This document shows positions 52,779 to 63,618 of a stretch of 64,000 nucleotides of DNA, one piece after another. Location: assembly GCA_028753945.1 (NCBI GenBank), contig JAPNXP010000001.1, forward strand, positions 11,150,501-11,214,500, in the 5' to 3' direction. The translations under genes and the position numbers were made by a program. The DNA comes from Hexactinellida sp. DTS-2022. Its lineage: Eukaryota > Porifera > Hexactinellida. How positions within the stretch are numbered: the stretch's first letter is position 1; each line of letters begins with the position of its first letter. A model generated the notes under the pieces. The model was given only the letters and a program-made list of their open reading frames with translations. It was not told the origin of the DNA and did no database searches.

Positions 52779-53363
52779 CAAGGTTGGGTTCAATTATAAT
52801 ATTCAACTACAATTACAATTACAATTATAAGGATTTGTGTTTCCAATTACAATTACAATTAAAATTATACTTATTTCTATTTTTCAATTACAGTTACAAT
52901 TACAATTACAACTACAATTATGTCAAAAAAAATAACAGGTATAATTGAATCCAATATTATGAGTAGGTAGATGGCTGAGTACTGAATGCTCAATATTTAC
53001 GTATAACCCTCATGATTACAAAGAGAAACCATTTATTCATGTAAATCAACCCCCTATTAGAAGTGTAGCAAAATGTCAAGCCAAGCCATACTGGTGTCTA
53101 ATAATTTTTATTAATAAATGACACTAGAAAACGTGTAATCGACAATTTTTCGGTCTGCTTTTAAGAACAATTTATTACAATCAAAATTTCTAAATTGGAT
53201 TGGTCTTTTGTAATTACAATTACAATTACAATTATAGGAATTTGTGTATTTCAATTCAATTACAATTATAGGGATTTGTGTTTTTCAATTATAATTACAA
53301 TTATTTCAAAAAAGGAATTAATTGTAATTGAATTAATTACAATTATAATTGAACCCAACCCTG
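52779..53363. mobile_element. non-autonomous hAT element built of AATTAC words
   Basis: Starts CAAGGTTGGGTTCAATTATA and ends TATAATTGAACCCAACCCTG, with a perfect 8-base duplication, CTAACAAG, at 52771-52778 and 53364-53371. Both flanks of the interior consist of (AATTAC)n and GGATTTGTGTTTTTCAATTA units. Confidence 0.92.
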
Positions 53364-53569
53364 CTAACAAGCAGTAATTTTAATGAGGGTCACTACGTGG
53401 TTGGCACAGTTGTCATTTTAGGTATATTTACATGTTTTTTTTCTATATCTCATTCATCATCCAGAAACTTGACACCGCAAAGGTAATTGTGTATTTAGGG
53501 AATTTAGTAAACAAAACTTCACACAGATATGAAATATATTGTTTACGAAGTTTTAAAATATGAGAATGT

Positions 53570-53738
53570 TTATATAGAGCTTTTGCTCTTAGTAGAGTTT
53601 CAGATTTTGTCCCATACTAAAACCCCAGGCTTACTTTCTGAAGGTCAATTTCAAACCCTGGGAAAAAACTGACCTTCCTCAGTGCCTGAATACACATACT
53701 AAAAATCTGAACTCTACTAGAGCTGAGCGCTATATAAA
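53570..53738. mobile_element. MITE with TTATATAGAGCT ends, copy 2
   Basis: Same order of words as 47302-47465: TTATATAGAGC, CCAGGCTTACTTTC, AAAACTGACCTTCCTCAGTG, GCCTGAATACACATACT, then CTGAACTCTACTAGAGCTGA and TATATAA. Confidence 0.8.
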
Positions 53739-53794
53739 TGATTTGTTAAAATAAAAAAGCCGAAATCAGATTTAAGTAAATAATTCTATAAATA

Positions 53795-54197
53795 CGATAG
53801 AACCTCGTTAGTACGAATATCAGTGTACCGTCAAAATGCGTTTGCCTTATCCGAAAGAACTATACCTTTCAACGTCAACCCGCCCACCCCATTGATCCCG
53901 CCCACCCCCTATACACCAATAAATATTCCGTGAGTTATATTTATTTCTCAACAGAACATCTTTATTATTCAAGGTTGCAACTGATTAGTCCTGTTCGGTT
54001 GGACCAAATACTATTTTGAAAATACTACATATAAAATAACCACGTCAATACGACTACTAATGAGCCGTCAAGAATTCTGTTTACTTTATCCAAATTCGTA
54101 TTAACCGGTATCACTGAAAATCCTTTGGAGGATCCCAAAATTGTGTTCACAGTAGCCGAAAACTCGTATTAACAGTGTTCGTACTAAGGAGGTACTC
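53795..54197. mobile_element. TA-type MITE, GAACCTCGTTAGTACGAA ends
   Basis: After TA, CGATAGAACCTCGTTAGTAC faces the right end GTTCGTACTAAGGAGGTACT. The interior has ACCAATAAATATTCC, TTTATCCAAATTCGTATTAA and AACTCGTATTAACAG words. Related to 45207-45389. Confidence 0.6.
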
Positions 54198-54594
54198 CTC
54201 TAATTTCCGAATATCGTTTCGGTATTTGGTTGGGAAGTTAATATATTCGGTTTACCTAATCTAATTTCGGTATTAAATCTAAAAACGATTATGATAACTA
54301 TTCGGTCAACCGAATATCACTTTTAATACATTGAAAAACTACGTATTCGTTTAGATTATACTTTATTTTGTGCGGTTTTATCACAAGATAATTTTTTAGA
54401 CCTCTACTCACATCTCCCAGGCGCCCCAGGAGCCTGCTCCCTAGGTGAGCTAATTATCAATACTCTTTATGGTGTATTAGGATAATGGTAGTCATTGGAT
54501 TTACTTGATTTGCCCCTTTTGTGTATAATATTTCGCGTGGCCATTATACGCTATATATGAAAATTCTAGATTCATTGTTTTTCGAAGATAACAC
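54198..54594. other. AT-rich stretch
   Basis: GAATATCG/CGGTATT words near 54208-54320 (TTCCGAATATCGTTTCGG, ATTCGGTCAACCGAATATC) look like another decayed inverted-repeat element without definable ends. No gene. Confidence 0.35.
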
Positions 54595-54674
54595 TATATT
54601 GTTACTGTGCCGACTATACTATAGTATAGTGGCCCAGTATTGGAATCACTGCCTTTATTTTTATTATTATTTTG

Positions 54675-55369
54675 ACATGCAGGTGCCGTGTTGCCGTCTA
54701 ATTTGCACCTGGGGTTACGATTTCTGATTAACAAATTTTGGACACATTTTTAACACTTTCTAATTTTTTCTCTTCCATAACACAAAAAATGTTATACTAA
54801 ACCCCCAATTTTTTTTTCAAAATTGGATTCACCATAAAATTTTGCGTCTATTGGGAGAGGACAAATTTTTAAAAAGGGTTTAATTCATGCCATAAATGGG
54901 GGTTGAAATTTCTTTGTTTACTCAATCTTCAATTTCAGTAAAAGTGTTAAATTTAATTCTATTGTTTCAACTAGTATTAATTATATTGATTTAACTTGTT
55001 AAATCTTACTCTATTGATTAACTCGCGATAATTATATTGATTTAACTAATAAATTCCGGAAGGCTTCTATTTAATTGTAGTATTACTATTTAATGAATTA
55101 AAACAAATTAAATTAAATATGGAATTTGTTGACTTAATTCAACTCAACCGTGGATAACATTGCTAAAATAAAGAACTAATAATATAATTTATTATCAATA
55201 CATAATGGATTAATGGCATTAAACTCAAGATGGTTTAAGATACAAACAAACTTCAAATTTCTCTACCGTTCCTTGTGACTCGGACCATTTACAAATGGTT
55301 CTTGACACCTTGAGGCGTTGATTACTTGGCGGAACAAAATCCAAAATTGCAGCTTGTGCCGACTGACAA
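54675..55369 (+). repeat. dispersed repeat of about 650-700 bases, copy 2
   Basis: Matches 22845-23496 and, like it, stops at AAAATCCAAAATTGCAGC(C/T)TG. It contains an extra segment near 55195-55250 (GGCATTAAACTCAAGATGG) that also occurs near 21170-21190, so the family is larger than either copy. Confidence 0.78.
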
Positions 55370-56134
55370 ATTCTGTTGACAAATTCTGATTGACAAATTC
55401 TGAATCCCGGGATCCCGGGATTAGTAATTTAAAGAATTGGTATGCTAGTATTTGACACTAACCGGCCAAAAGTATTTGAACAGCAATAATTTGTATTTAT
55501 ACTTTTGAGGTTATACCAGCATAATAACATTAGTAGATGCTACAAAATGGCTATTTAGTATTTACATGAAACGATATGTAAAGTATAATAAAACAGCAAA
55601 AATTTCGAATTTACATTTTTATGGAGGCGTTCAACTAATTAAATATATAATTAGATAATTAAATAATTAATTTGTGATCATTAAGTTGCAATGAGAATAT
55701 ATTAAGTCTGATAGCAGATTTATATTCCACATGGTTAAATTACTCTAAGTGCATAATTTCAAATCAATCCAAATATTTTCTACTGTGATACAGACACATT
55801 TCCATTTGTGCCACTTATGCCACAAGTGGCACGTAGCAGAAAGACTTATGCCACTTCGTGAATATTTTCTAAATTGAATTGAAATCACAATATTTTGTAA
55901 TGTATATCTATAATAAGATATTTATTGTCATTTCAGAGTAGTTTGGATAGCCGTTAATATGTTATCAGACGAGTATTGTGTGTCTGTACATACAAACCAA
56001 TAGACATAACAACAAATGTGTGATATATAAACTGCATTAATCATCAGTATCCCGGGATTCAATCCCGGGCTAAAACAAGTAGGGATCCCGGGATCCCGGG
56101 ATTAAAAACCCTAGGCCCGGAGTATTGCTGAAAT
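55370..56134. mobile_element. degraded CCCGGGAT-word element and short tandem repeat
   Basis: At 55368-55402 TGACAAATTCTG(T/A)T is repeated three times. AATCCCGGGATCCCGGGATT follows at 55403, and the stretch ends at 56113 with GGGATCCCGGGATTAAAAACCCTA, the exact right end of the family at 5445-5896. The left end and target duplication are not recognisable. Confidence 0.5.
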
Positions 56135-56214
56135 TGCATTGCAATTTAAGAAAATCCAATTAATGAAGGATATTATTGAAGTAAGTTACCTTAAAATCAC
56201 TTTTATATTTAATA

Positions 56215-56393
56215 CAGTCGAAACTGGGTTTTTTTGCCCCCCTAAATGCATGGAAAAAGAGGCAAAAAAAACAGATACGCAAAAAACCCCGTATTTAACA
56301 ATATACAGTTACAGTTCTATGAGGTTATGAAGAAACAAGGAGAAGCAAGGAGGCAAAATAACCCGAAAAGGCAAAAAATCCCGATTTCGACTG
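56215..56393. mobile_element. TA-flanked MITE, CAGTCGAAACTGGG ends
   Basis: TA flanks CAGTCGAAACTGGGTTTTTT and CAAAAAATCCCGATTTCGACTG. The interior has several GGCAAAAAA words. An open frame reading out of its right side to 56539 (SDPGDTEKEGSFPLSQVKKT) has no recognisable domain and was not called a gene. Confidence 0.75.
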
Positions 56394-56968
56394 TAATAGA
56401 CTCGGATCCAGGTGATACTGAAAAAGAGGGAAGTTTTCCTTTATCTCAAGTTAAAAAAACTGAATTGATTGAATTTGTAACAGGTTATGTTCACACCTTT
56501 TCTTTCGCAGCAGAACTGGAAGAATGCTCCTTGATATGACAAGAGTACTTCGGAATGTGGGGCTGAAGTATATCTTCATTTTCAGAGGGATGTTCTAATA
56601 CTACGACTTGTCTAGATTGAGAATAGAGTTTCCAAAGCACTTCGCGATTGTTGTTGGGACTTGTTTTGTATAAAAACTCCCGTAAAACTCATAACACCCA
56701 AGTAATCTGCAGTATTTCAGGAGTGAAGAGTTCTTCGATATGAGAGATATAAAATGGTATTTTCTATAACTAATATATGTACTTTCTGTTCAACAAAATA
56801 TAAGTGTAACTTGTCAAAGCTACCTTCAGTATACCCAAATGCTCTCACCTCAGTTATTTCCTTAGCATAAACGTTCTTTTTAACCTGATGAATAGCTGTC
56901 CAGATATTTAGGATTTGGGGCGGTGAGAAAAATGAAATATATAATAAAGAAGAATTTGGGAAGTGGCA
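56394..56968. other. noncoding stretch with a short unexplained frame
   Basis: The frame from the MITE continues to 56539 and includes TELIEFVTGYVHTFSFAAEL. Flanking exon-like sequence before the MITE (FKKIQLMKDIIE then GTAAGT at about 56180) might belong to the same lost gene. Otherwise nothing is recognised. Confidence 0.3.
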
Positions 56969-57906
56969 ATATTAAGTGTACCCGCCCCGGAGCTGGATTA
57001 CTCGCCTCGAAAAAAGCCCGCATGAATATTTTTGGTCTGCAAGAGGTCCGCAGCTTGTAGCTTGTATACTATAAACTGTATATATAATTCCAATAAGTTT
57101 TGTATAAATTCCAGGTCAAGAAGATAATTAGGAACTCATTGAATGAAACAGAGTTTCTCAAAAAATACAGTTAAAACGGATAACAAATATTACCCATTGA
57201 ATATTTAAACCCTTTGAAAGCTAGCCTACGTTCATTTGGAATTAAAATTAATCTGTTAACTTATTTTCCAAAAAATAAACTCAAATGAGAACTAGCAAAT
57301 TAGTGCTTTAGTAATTCGTTTTCAGAGTCCGCAAATTTCATGCCAATTAACTATAACATTTGGAAGTTTGTCTCCACCCAAACAGATACGATTAATACAT
57401 AAATTAATACAATCAGGACAAACAAATAAATACACAACAATCGAGTTTTCAAAATATAGAGATAACAATCGCCTTTTTAACTGTTTATTATGGATCATAT
57501 CGGGAAATTAATAGTACCACATCAACATAGTGGGCAATGGCAAGCTAAGGGCTATATAGAGAAGTAATGAATCCTAAATTTAGGAAGAACTGAAAGAATA
57601 GAACGGGCTGAATTATTTCCTTGACGTTATCACCAAGCTATGATATGATTGGGCATACGTTTGATTTGAACATATCATCCTTGATTTGGTACATATCGAT
57701 TTATTAGAGGAAAATGGAAAAAGTGATTTGAAGGCCCAATAGGGGCAACCATTCGTATAGAGGAACGTCTACTGATGGCAAGTGGTCTCTGGGGAGAATG
57801 GCAGCAAATTATGATTAGTCTCTCTGTCTGAAAGAAGAACCCAAACACGGAAGGGTACAGTGTCAATTAGTAAGCATTTTTTTGGGCTGTACACGTCGAA
57901 AGAGAA
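56969..57906 (+). repeat. dispersed repeat pair, copy 2, split by helentron-like sequence
   Basis: Blocks 56969-57103 and 57617-57906 match 43935-44080 and 44182-44475. The intervening 510 bases, against 100 in copy 1, include a diverged helentron-like copy in reverse orientation ending near 57470 (AATCAGGACAAACAAATAAA, ACACAACAATCGAGTTTTC). Confidence 0.7.
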
Positions 57907-58276
57907 ATTCCATTATATATCGAGTACTTTCTTTAATAAGGAATTAAGGATAAATGAAACGGACTTTAATTCTCCATCAGGGACACGAATCGTATTTCTG
58001 GTGTTGAAGATGTAAGCAATTGAAGAGGTGGGAAAATAAAATATAGGGCCACCCGCCATAACCAAAACTAGGCAGAGATTTCTTGTGGTTTAGGCCGTAT
58101 ATGCCACTCAGTGTCAGTAGGGAGGACGTACAGTGGGCTAAAGTATATTCTCAATGACTTAAATGTGTGAAATACGAATAACATCGTTGATTCAGTAATG
58201 TAATGATATTGCGATCCAATGTGTAGACTTCATACTTTATAGATTATTATTTATGCAATATATGGTAATATATGTA
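57907..58276. other. noncoding stretch
   Basis: No gene or repeat recognised in this AT-rich sequence. Confidence 0.45.
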
Positions 58277-58432
58277 CAGTGGAAGCCGCTTAATCGGGAC
58301 GCCTCGGGAGTTGGTATTTAGTCCCGTTTATCTGGTTCTCACGATTAACCGATTACAGTATAATATTTCATACGAATTGGTTTCCAAAGGCTCGTCCCGA
58401 TTAATCGTCTCCCGATTATGCGGCTTCGACTG
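58277..58432. mobile_element. TA-flanked MITE, CAGTGGAAGCCGCTTAATCG ends
   Basis: TA flanks CAGTGGAAGCCGCTTAATCG and CGATTATGCGGCTTCGACTG. The word CCCGATTAA / TTAATCGGGA is repeated internally in both orientations. Confidence 0.82.
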
Positions 58433-59077
58433 TAAAACATATTGTGTAATTAGGGATAAATATCCCACTATAATTCAGAAGGAGTGAGTCTTTCCTTAGC
58501 TATATTTCAATTATATTTGCTTGGAATGCACATTATAAATATAATGTCATTCGATTTCGTGATGTGGAAAAGCAATGAGATATGAAAATTTAAATCGATA
58601 AAATGGATCAAGATCCGTCGATCTAAATCCAATTGATAAGAACTTTGGGCAGTCCAATCAATACAGAATTATATAAATGACAAGCACAAACTCTCTCAAT
58701 TCGATGGAATTTAAAAATAGGAAAGAAAGGGTTTATAGGAAAAAGCTAAAAGGTGAGAACTAACATAAATAAGAAAGAGGAGGGTGAAGTTTGTAGAATA
58801 CATTAAAAGATGTCTTAGAAAAGAGCTCCAGCATATTTATAAGTAAAAGAAAAGGGTGTACACAAGACTGAGTAAGATGAGAACTATTTTAAAGTAATTA
58901 GGAAGGAAATTGAGCAATATAGGTTGAGGAAAACAAGAGGTGTCTAGTAATATCAAATAACTCCAGTAAATAAAGGCACATAAATACCCATGTAAACACA
59001 ACTTAATGTGAGAGAGTGGCTGATATAATGCAGGGTAGGGAGTACCAGTTGCATCCCAAACAAGCTGGCACAAATAA
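58433..59077. other. noncoding stretch
   Basis: AT- and purine-rich (58680-58870). No gene, repeat or element end was recognised. Confidence 0.45.
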
Positions 59078-59450
59078 AACTCGATTGTTGTTCACGTGTT
59101 TGTCTTCCCTGATAGTATCAAAGTTACAGGGGCCGATGGGGATATAAACTGCATATACATTAGCGATGGATTCTAACTTCCAAATATCATAATAAATAAA
59201 CAACTCAAAACTATTGCAAATACATAAATATAATGCAGTCATTTAATAGAAGTTCCTATTACGGATAGGTCAGTATTAATCAATATACACAAGATTTATA
59301 GTTCTTGAGTTATGGATCACTTGAGGAATAATTATAAAAATAGGTAAACAAATTAATTATAATTTATAATTGAAAATTAACATAGAGGCCAGCTTCCAAA
59401 GGGTATATACACACAAGTAAACACAAATTCGCAATGAATATAAGAGGCGG
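59078..59450 (+). mobile_element. helentron-like repeat, diverged copy
   Basis: AAACTCGATTGTTGTTCACG at the start, TTCCAAATATCATAATAAAT, then at 59340 TAGGTAAACAAATTAAT and AACATAGAGGCCAGCTTCC keep the order of the family, with many differences. The hairpin cluster is absent, possibly because the mariner-like gene follows directly. Confidence 0.55.
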
Positions 59451-60270
59451 CACTAAGGGTAAAAAGTTGGATGCAGAATCTATAGCATTCGTATTAAATA
59501 AAGTAGAACTTCGTCCAGATATTACCCTTCTGGAAATGAAAGCTGCTTTATGCGAAGAAACGGAGTTAGCAGTCTCTATAAGCATAATTGCTCGTTGTTT
59601 AGAAGGCCAGCCAGCTAATAAGCATGAAAAAATTAGCGCTTATTCCAGTGAACAGAAATAGTGAACTGAATAAGCAAGCACGACGAGAATTTGCAATATG
59701 GCTACAGCACAATACGAGTCTGGCGCAAAGTTTTGTTATGTGGACGAATGTGGGCATGGGCTTTATACAGCAAGAACACGTGGTCGTTCAGTTATCGGAC
59801 AACCAGCTAAGAGGATTGCTGATAACCAAAGAACTCCTCACATCACGTTGCTATGTGCTATTACACCATCCCTGGGGGTAATTCATTCTAGAATGATTAT
59901 AGGCGGAGCAAAGCAAGCGGATTTGATGGTTTCATCTCCGAATTATTCCAGCTGAATTTTGACGAAGCTTTAGAAACTTCGGAAGGAATAACAAAACAAT
60001 TTATAATATTGGCTAACGCACCATGTCATCGGGGAGTAGAAAATCGGTTAGCAGGAAGCATTCCTACTAAAACAGAATTAATTCGCCTTCCGCCTTACAG
60101 CTGCTAATTGAATTCAATTGAGTTTTGTCTCAACACAATCAAAGCTTTCATAAAGCGAAAGCTTAGTGAACATGGTCCTGTTACACCAACTGAAGGACAT
60201 ACCTTAGTCGGAGCAAGGAAGCAATTTTTGAATATTGGATGTTCAGTTCCTGTATCGATCATTTTTCGAT
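59434..60270 (+). pseudogene. Tc1/mariner (IS630-like) transposase pseudogene
   Basis: An ATG at 59434 opens a helix-turn-helix N terminus (MNIRGGTKGKKLDAESIAFV). The frame then shifts to KKLALIPVNRNSELNKQARR, shifts back to KFCYVDECGHGLYTARTRGR with the first catalytic Asp, and shifts again to FIILANAPCHRG and LPPYSC followed by a stop and LNSIEF. In working relatives the second motif is LDNAPCH, so the catalytic Asp is Ala here. The third motif LNPIE is LNSIE with a stop just before it, one base from Gln. At least three frameshifts, one nonsense and one catalytic substitution make it inactive. Terminal repeats were not found. Confidence 0.82.
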
Positions 60271-60792
60271 GACTCAATAGCATAAGTTAAAGTATATATT
60301 CGACATAATCTAAATAATTAAAACTCATTTCAAAACAAAACATTATTTTTTATATTTTACCTTTTATTTTATATTTTGACGACTCGAAAATCAGGAGATA
60401 TTTCAGGAAATTAATGGAGTAAGTAAATCATTTAATTTTGTACATTTTCCCAAATGCCTTTTTATCTATCTTTTTTTTAGCTGCCTTTGTCCTATACTTA
60501 GGAGGCGAAGGCGGAAGGCATCCGTCCCGCCCGGACCACCCGACCCGCCCCACTGCTCGCACATACACATCACTCTCGCTCACTGTCTCCGTCTCCGTCT
60601 CCATCTCCGTCTACCCTTTCTCCTCCTCCTCCCCAAGGTGCACTGTTATTATTCCTCAACGACCTTATGGTTATTAGCAGGTAACCACAATAAGTGCACT
60701 AGTAATTTAGTTGAGTAGATTAGTTGTGGTGAATTCACAGCTTGAATTATTAATTATTAATTATTGTTTTTATTGTTTTTATTCCGACGACT
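60271..60792. other. upstream region of the two-exon gene model
   Basis: Near 60378-60425 GACGACTCGAAAATCAGGAG...TTAATGGAGTAAGT resembles the first exon at 60785-60840 (GACGACTATGGATCAGAGGA...GATTAACGTAAGT), with its ATG missing, so the exon may have been duplicated. A C-rich patch at 60500-60650 is open in one frame (RPDHPTRPTARTY) after an acceptor-like T-run, without a recognised domain. Confidence 0.4.
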
Positions 60793-60834
60793 ATGGATCA
60801 GAGGATCACGGAGTTATCACTCGAATTGATTAAC
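60793..60834 (+). CDS. candidate first exon (MDQRITELSLELIN)
   Basis: ATG at 60793, 14 codons, then a strong donor AAC|GTAAGTGT in phase 0. It joins in frame to the acceptor at 62107 (TTTTAG|GCACTC) to give ELSLELIN-ALFVRNGDLQEM. The intron of about 1.27 kb holds an hAT-like MITE and a helentron-like repeat. Small first exons are easy to mispredict; the phase match is the main support. Confidence 0.5.
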
Positions 60835-60927
60835 GTAAGTGTTTATGCTTTCTTTTTGTTCTATTTTATATGTACGTGTACGTATAAATTCGCATTCTGC
60901 GTAATACGTGAGGGTGAGTTCATATAT

Positions 60928-61064
60928 CAGGGGCGTAGCACGACTATGGAAAGTGGTCCAGCCAAAAGTTAAAGTGGCGCCCAGAACTGGTTATACAATT
61001 TAGCTAGGAAAATGATAACTGATCCGGCAATGCCCGGACCAACGGACCGCGTGCTACGCCTATG
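60928..61064. mobile_element. hAT-like MITE, GGGGCGTAGCACG ends
   Basis: CAGGGGCGTAGCACG on the left and CGTGCTACGCCTATG on the right. If the right end is taken at CGCCTA, the flanks TCATATAT and TGATAAAT agree at six of eight bases. Confidence 0.6.
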
Positions 61065-61259
61065 ATAAATGGCATGCATTTCGTTTATAAATTCAATGAA
61101 TTGAATTAGTATCAATAATTTTCAGTTATATACGAATCAATGCATTGGATGCTAAACAGAAATTTTGAAATTTCCAGACTATACAAAGCTGCAGCCAGGA
61201 ACAGATAATTACAGGAGGCTGAGTCTAATTACTATAGAAACCCTAGGCATATATATATA

Positions 61260-61790
61260 TACGAGTCTTTCGGTCTCGGTCGCTTTGTGACGGATCGGTA
61301 CTACGCCTCAAGTTAACGGCCGCTTTGCGGCCTTACTCCTCACCCTTGCTACCATGGAAAATGGTAGACCATGGAAAATGGTAGAGGATGTTATATACAA
61401 CCCTTTCTACCATTCTCCATAGTTTTGACATGTTTACCAATAATACCCGTTAGAAGCTAACTTCGAGGATGAAATTGAATTTTCATTAATTTGTTTACCT
61501 ATTTGTGTTGAACAATAACAACATTTATTCATATTATAAATTTAGATCTCGAAATTCGTAATCAGCATACGTACTTGTTTACCTATAATATCCGTCGAAA
61601 GCTAACTTCTAGGTCGATTTTGAATTTTCATTAATTTGTTTACTAATTTTGTGTAAAACAACAACAATAAATATTCGTATTAGAAATTTATAAATTTCGA
61701 AATTCGTGTTCAGCATAGTTGTTTATCAGCTTTATCTAATAATACCCGTAAAAGCTACTAGGTTGATTTTGAATTTTTGATTTTTGAATT
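61260..61790 (-). mobile_element. helentron-like repeat, copy 5 (reverse orientation, 5'-truncated)
   Basis: The hairpin cluster lies next to a TA run at 61251-61260, followed by CTACCATGGAAAATGGTAG twice and three diverged core units (ACTTGTTTACCTATAATA, TAACTTCTAGGTCGATTTTG). The AATCTCGATTG start is missing. Confidence 0.7.
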
Positions 61791-62107
61791 TGATAGATAA
61801 ATAGATAGATTATTATTAACTAATACATGCCGTACTTTGGGTTGACCTAGAACATTATTGTTCTAGAAATTATTATGTTGTTGATGGGAAATGGATTCAT
61901 GATTATGATATTTTAACAAAATTCAGATAATTATAATTTTTTTTACATTAAATTCCCAATAAAACTGCTGATGTCGAGCAGCCCAGCTAACTGGTTTTTG
62001 AAATCTCTAACCGTTAAAAGATATTAGCAACGATTACCCGATTTCAGACTTAAGTTTAAAATGTAGAATATGACAGAATTATAAAATTTCTATAAAATTT
62101 ATTTTAG
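61791..62107. other. 3' part of the intron
   Basis: AT-rich with GATAGATA words and a T/A-rich acceptor region ending TATTTTAG at 62107. No other feature. Confidence 0.5.
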
Positions 62108-62868
62108 GCACTCTTCGTTCGCAATGGCGACTTACAAGAAATGTTCGATCGGGTGGGCTCCCGGGAGAGGGCCCCCCCCGGGAGAGGTTGGGCTACCGAC
62201 GGGAGAGGAGCCCCCCCCGGGAGAGGTTGGGCTACCGACGGGAGAGGAGCCCCCCCCGGGAGAGGTTGGGCTACCGACGGGAGAGGAGCCCCCCCCGGGA
62301 GAGGTTGGGCTACCGACGGGAGAGGAGCCCCCCCCGGGAGAGGTTGGGCTACCGACGGGAGAGGAGCCCCCCCCCGGGAGAGGTTGGGCTACCGACGGGA
62401 GAGGAGCCCCCCCCGGGAGAGGTTGGGCTACCGACGGGAGAGGAGCCCCCCACGGGAGAGGTTGGGCTACCGACGGGAGAGGAGCCCCCCCCCGGGAGAT
62501 GCCCCCCCCCCGCGAGACGTTGGGCGACCGGGAGAAGAGTCCCCCCCGATCCCGATGGGCTCCTCGAGAGATCATAACCCACCGCCAGGTGAACCCACGC
62601 CGCCCCGCGAGGACACGCCTCCCCGCGAGGATATATTGCTTGCTCCCACCCCCTATCGACCCATGCTATCTGGGCTGATGACACCATCGAGCCAATTCGC
62701 TCCACCGATGCTAGTCGCCCCCCCCCCCCCCCAGTACTCCAGCTGCGCCGCCTGCCCATTTCAATATGGAAGCTCCTCCTTACGTCCCCAACTCCTCCGT
62801 AAGATTTCCAGAGTGGTTCGAGAGATTGTACCCCCCCACCCGCCCCATCTATTTTAGACCATCTATTT
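62108..62868 (+). CDS. proline/arginine-rich protein with 13-residue coding minisatellite, second exon
   Basis: After the acceptor the phase-0 frame reads ALFVRNGDLQEMFDRVGSRE and then about eight repeats of 13 residues. The repeat unit is 39 bases. Because one unit has an extra C, the frame changes from GRGWATDGRGAPP to RERLGYRRERSPP partway. The frame ends at 62857. A 15-base C-run near 62720 is followed, in the neighbouring frame, by NMEAPPYVPNSSVRFPEWFE and a stop at about 62868, which looks more like real protein than the continuing frame, so a C-run length error or frameshift is likely. All three forward frames are open in the array. An alternative ATG at 62124 in another frame cannot be excluded. 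No homology is recognised; it could be a host gene or a transposon ORF1. Confidence 0.45.
62175..62500. repeat. 39-base minisatellite
   Basis: GTTGGGCTACCGACGGGAGA recurs with starts 39 bases apart (about 62187, 62226, 62265, 62304, 62343), then 40, 39 and 39, each unit ending in a run of 7 or 8 C. A further degenerate unit lies near 62519. Confidence 0.92.
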
Positions 62869-62899
62869 AATATGTGAATATGTGCAATGAATTTAAAGC

Positions 62900-62900
<1 letters not shown>

Positions 62901-62936
<36 letters not shown>
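62901..62936. repeat. (AAT)n microsatellite
   Basis: Twelve or more AAT units. Confidence 0.9.
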
Positions 62937-62939
<3 letters not shown>

Positions 62940-63618
62940 TCCCACGTGACGTCATAAACCCATAAATCGGAATACGTGTGTCTCATTTCATGTTGTCTTG
63001 CCATCTAAAATTGTGGGTGAATCGGATAAGAACTGAAAGAGTTATTCCCAAATAAGTGCCTTTATTTTGTCTCTCCCGTTATTTTGTTTCAAAAACCAAT
63101 ATATCGTTGTCGTAGTACAAAATTACCCTAGGATATAAATTTTCAGCTTTTAGTATACTAGCATGTAGAAAACATATTTTGACTTTGTGTAAATTTGAGA
63201 ACTTGAGGCGTACTATAAATGAAATCAATATTAGGATTCAGGTGAAATATATTATTCATAAAATAGTACGATTTATATTTATAACAAATCACTATTACAA
63301 GTGCATGTGTTCACCAACCAAGGTTTCTTTGTTATGTAAGAATTTATTATTGTGCAGTAGAAGATATTTCTATATGTCCCTATTACTGGCCCCTCTGCTT
63401 CGGGTCCCCATTTCTCCGAGCCCCCCGGTTCTAACACAAGTAGCACCCCTCCTCTCCACGGGCCTGGAGGTGACCTATGTGAAATATATGCTTTGAATGC
63501 ACACTAAAATTCTAAACCTGATGGCAGTCCATGAATTTTCTTTTTACCTCTGGCTGGGCCACAATTCATTTATTATATTGTTCGCTTACAACCACAATAA
63601 TTAATGTTTAACTATGTA
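62937..63618. other. noncoding stretch
   Basis: Includes CACGTGACGTCATAAACCC near 62943, similar in wording to GACGTCATAAC in the Transib-like element. A GC-richer patch at 63385-63480 has a short open frame without a domain. No gene is called. Confidence 0.35.

Noticed and set aside
62132..62945. Minus-strand Gly/Pro-rich frames opposite the 39-base minisatellite
   Set aside because: They mirror the stop-free array; the plus strand has an acceptor, an in-phase first exon and non-repeat protein sequence on both sides.
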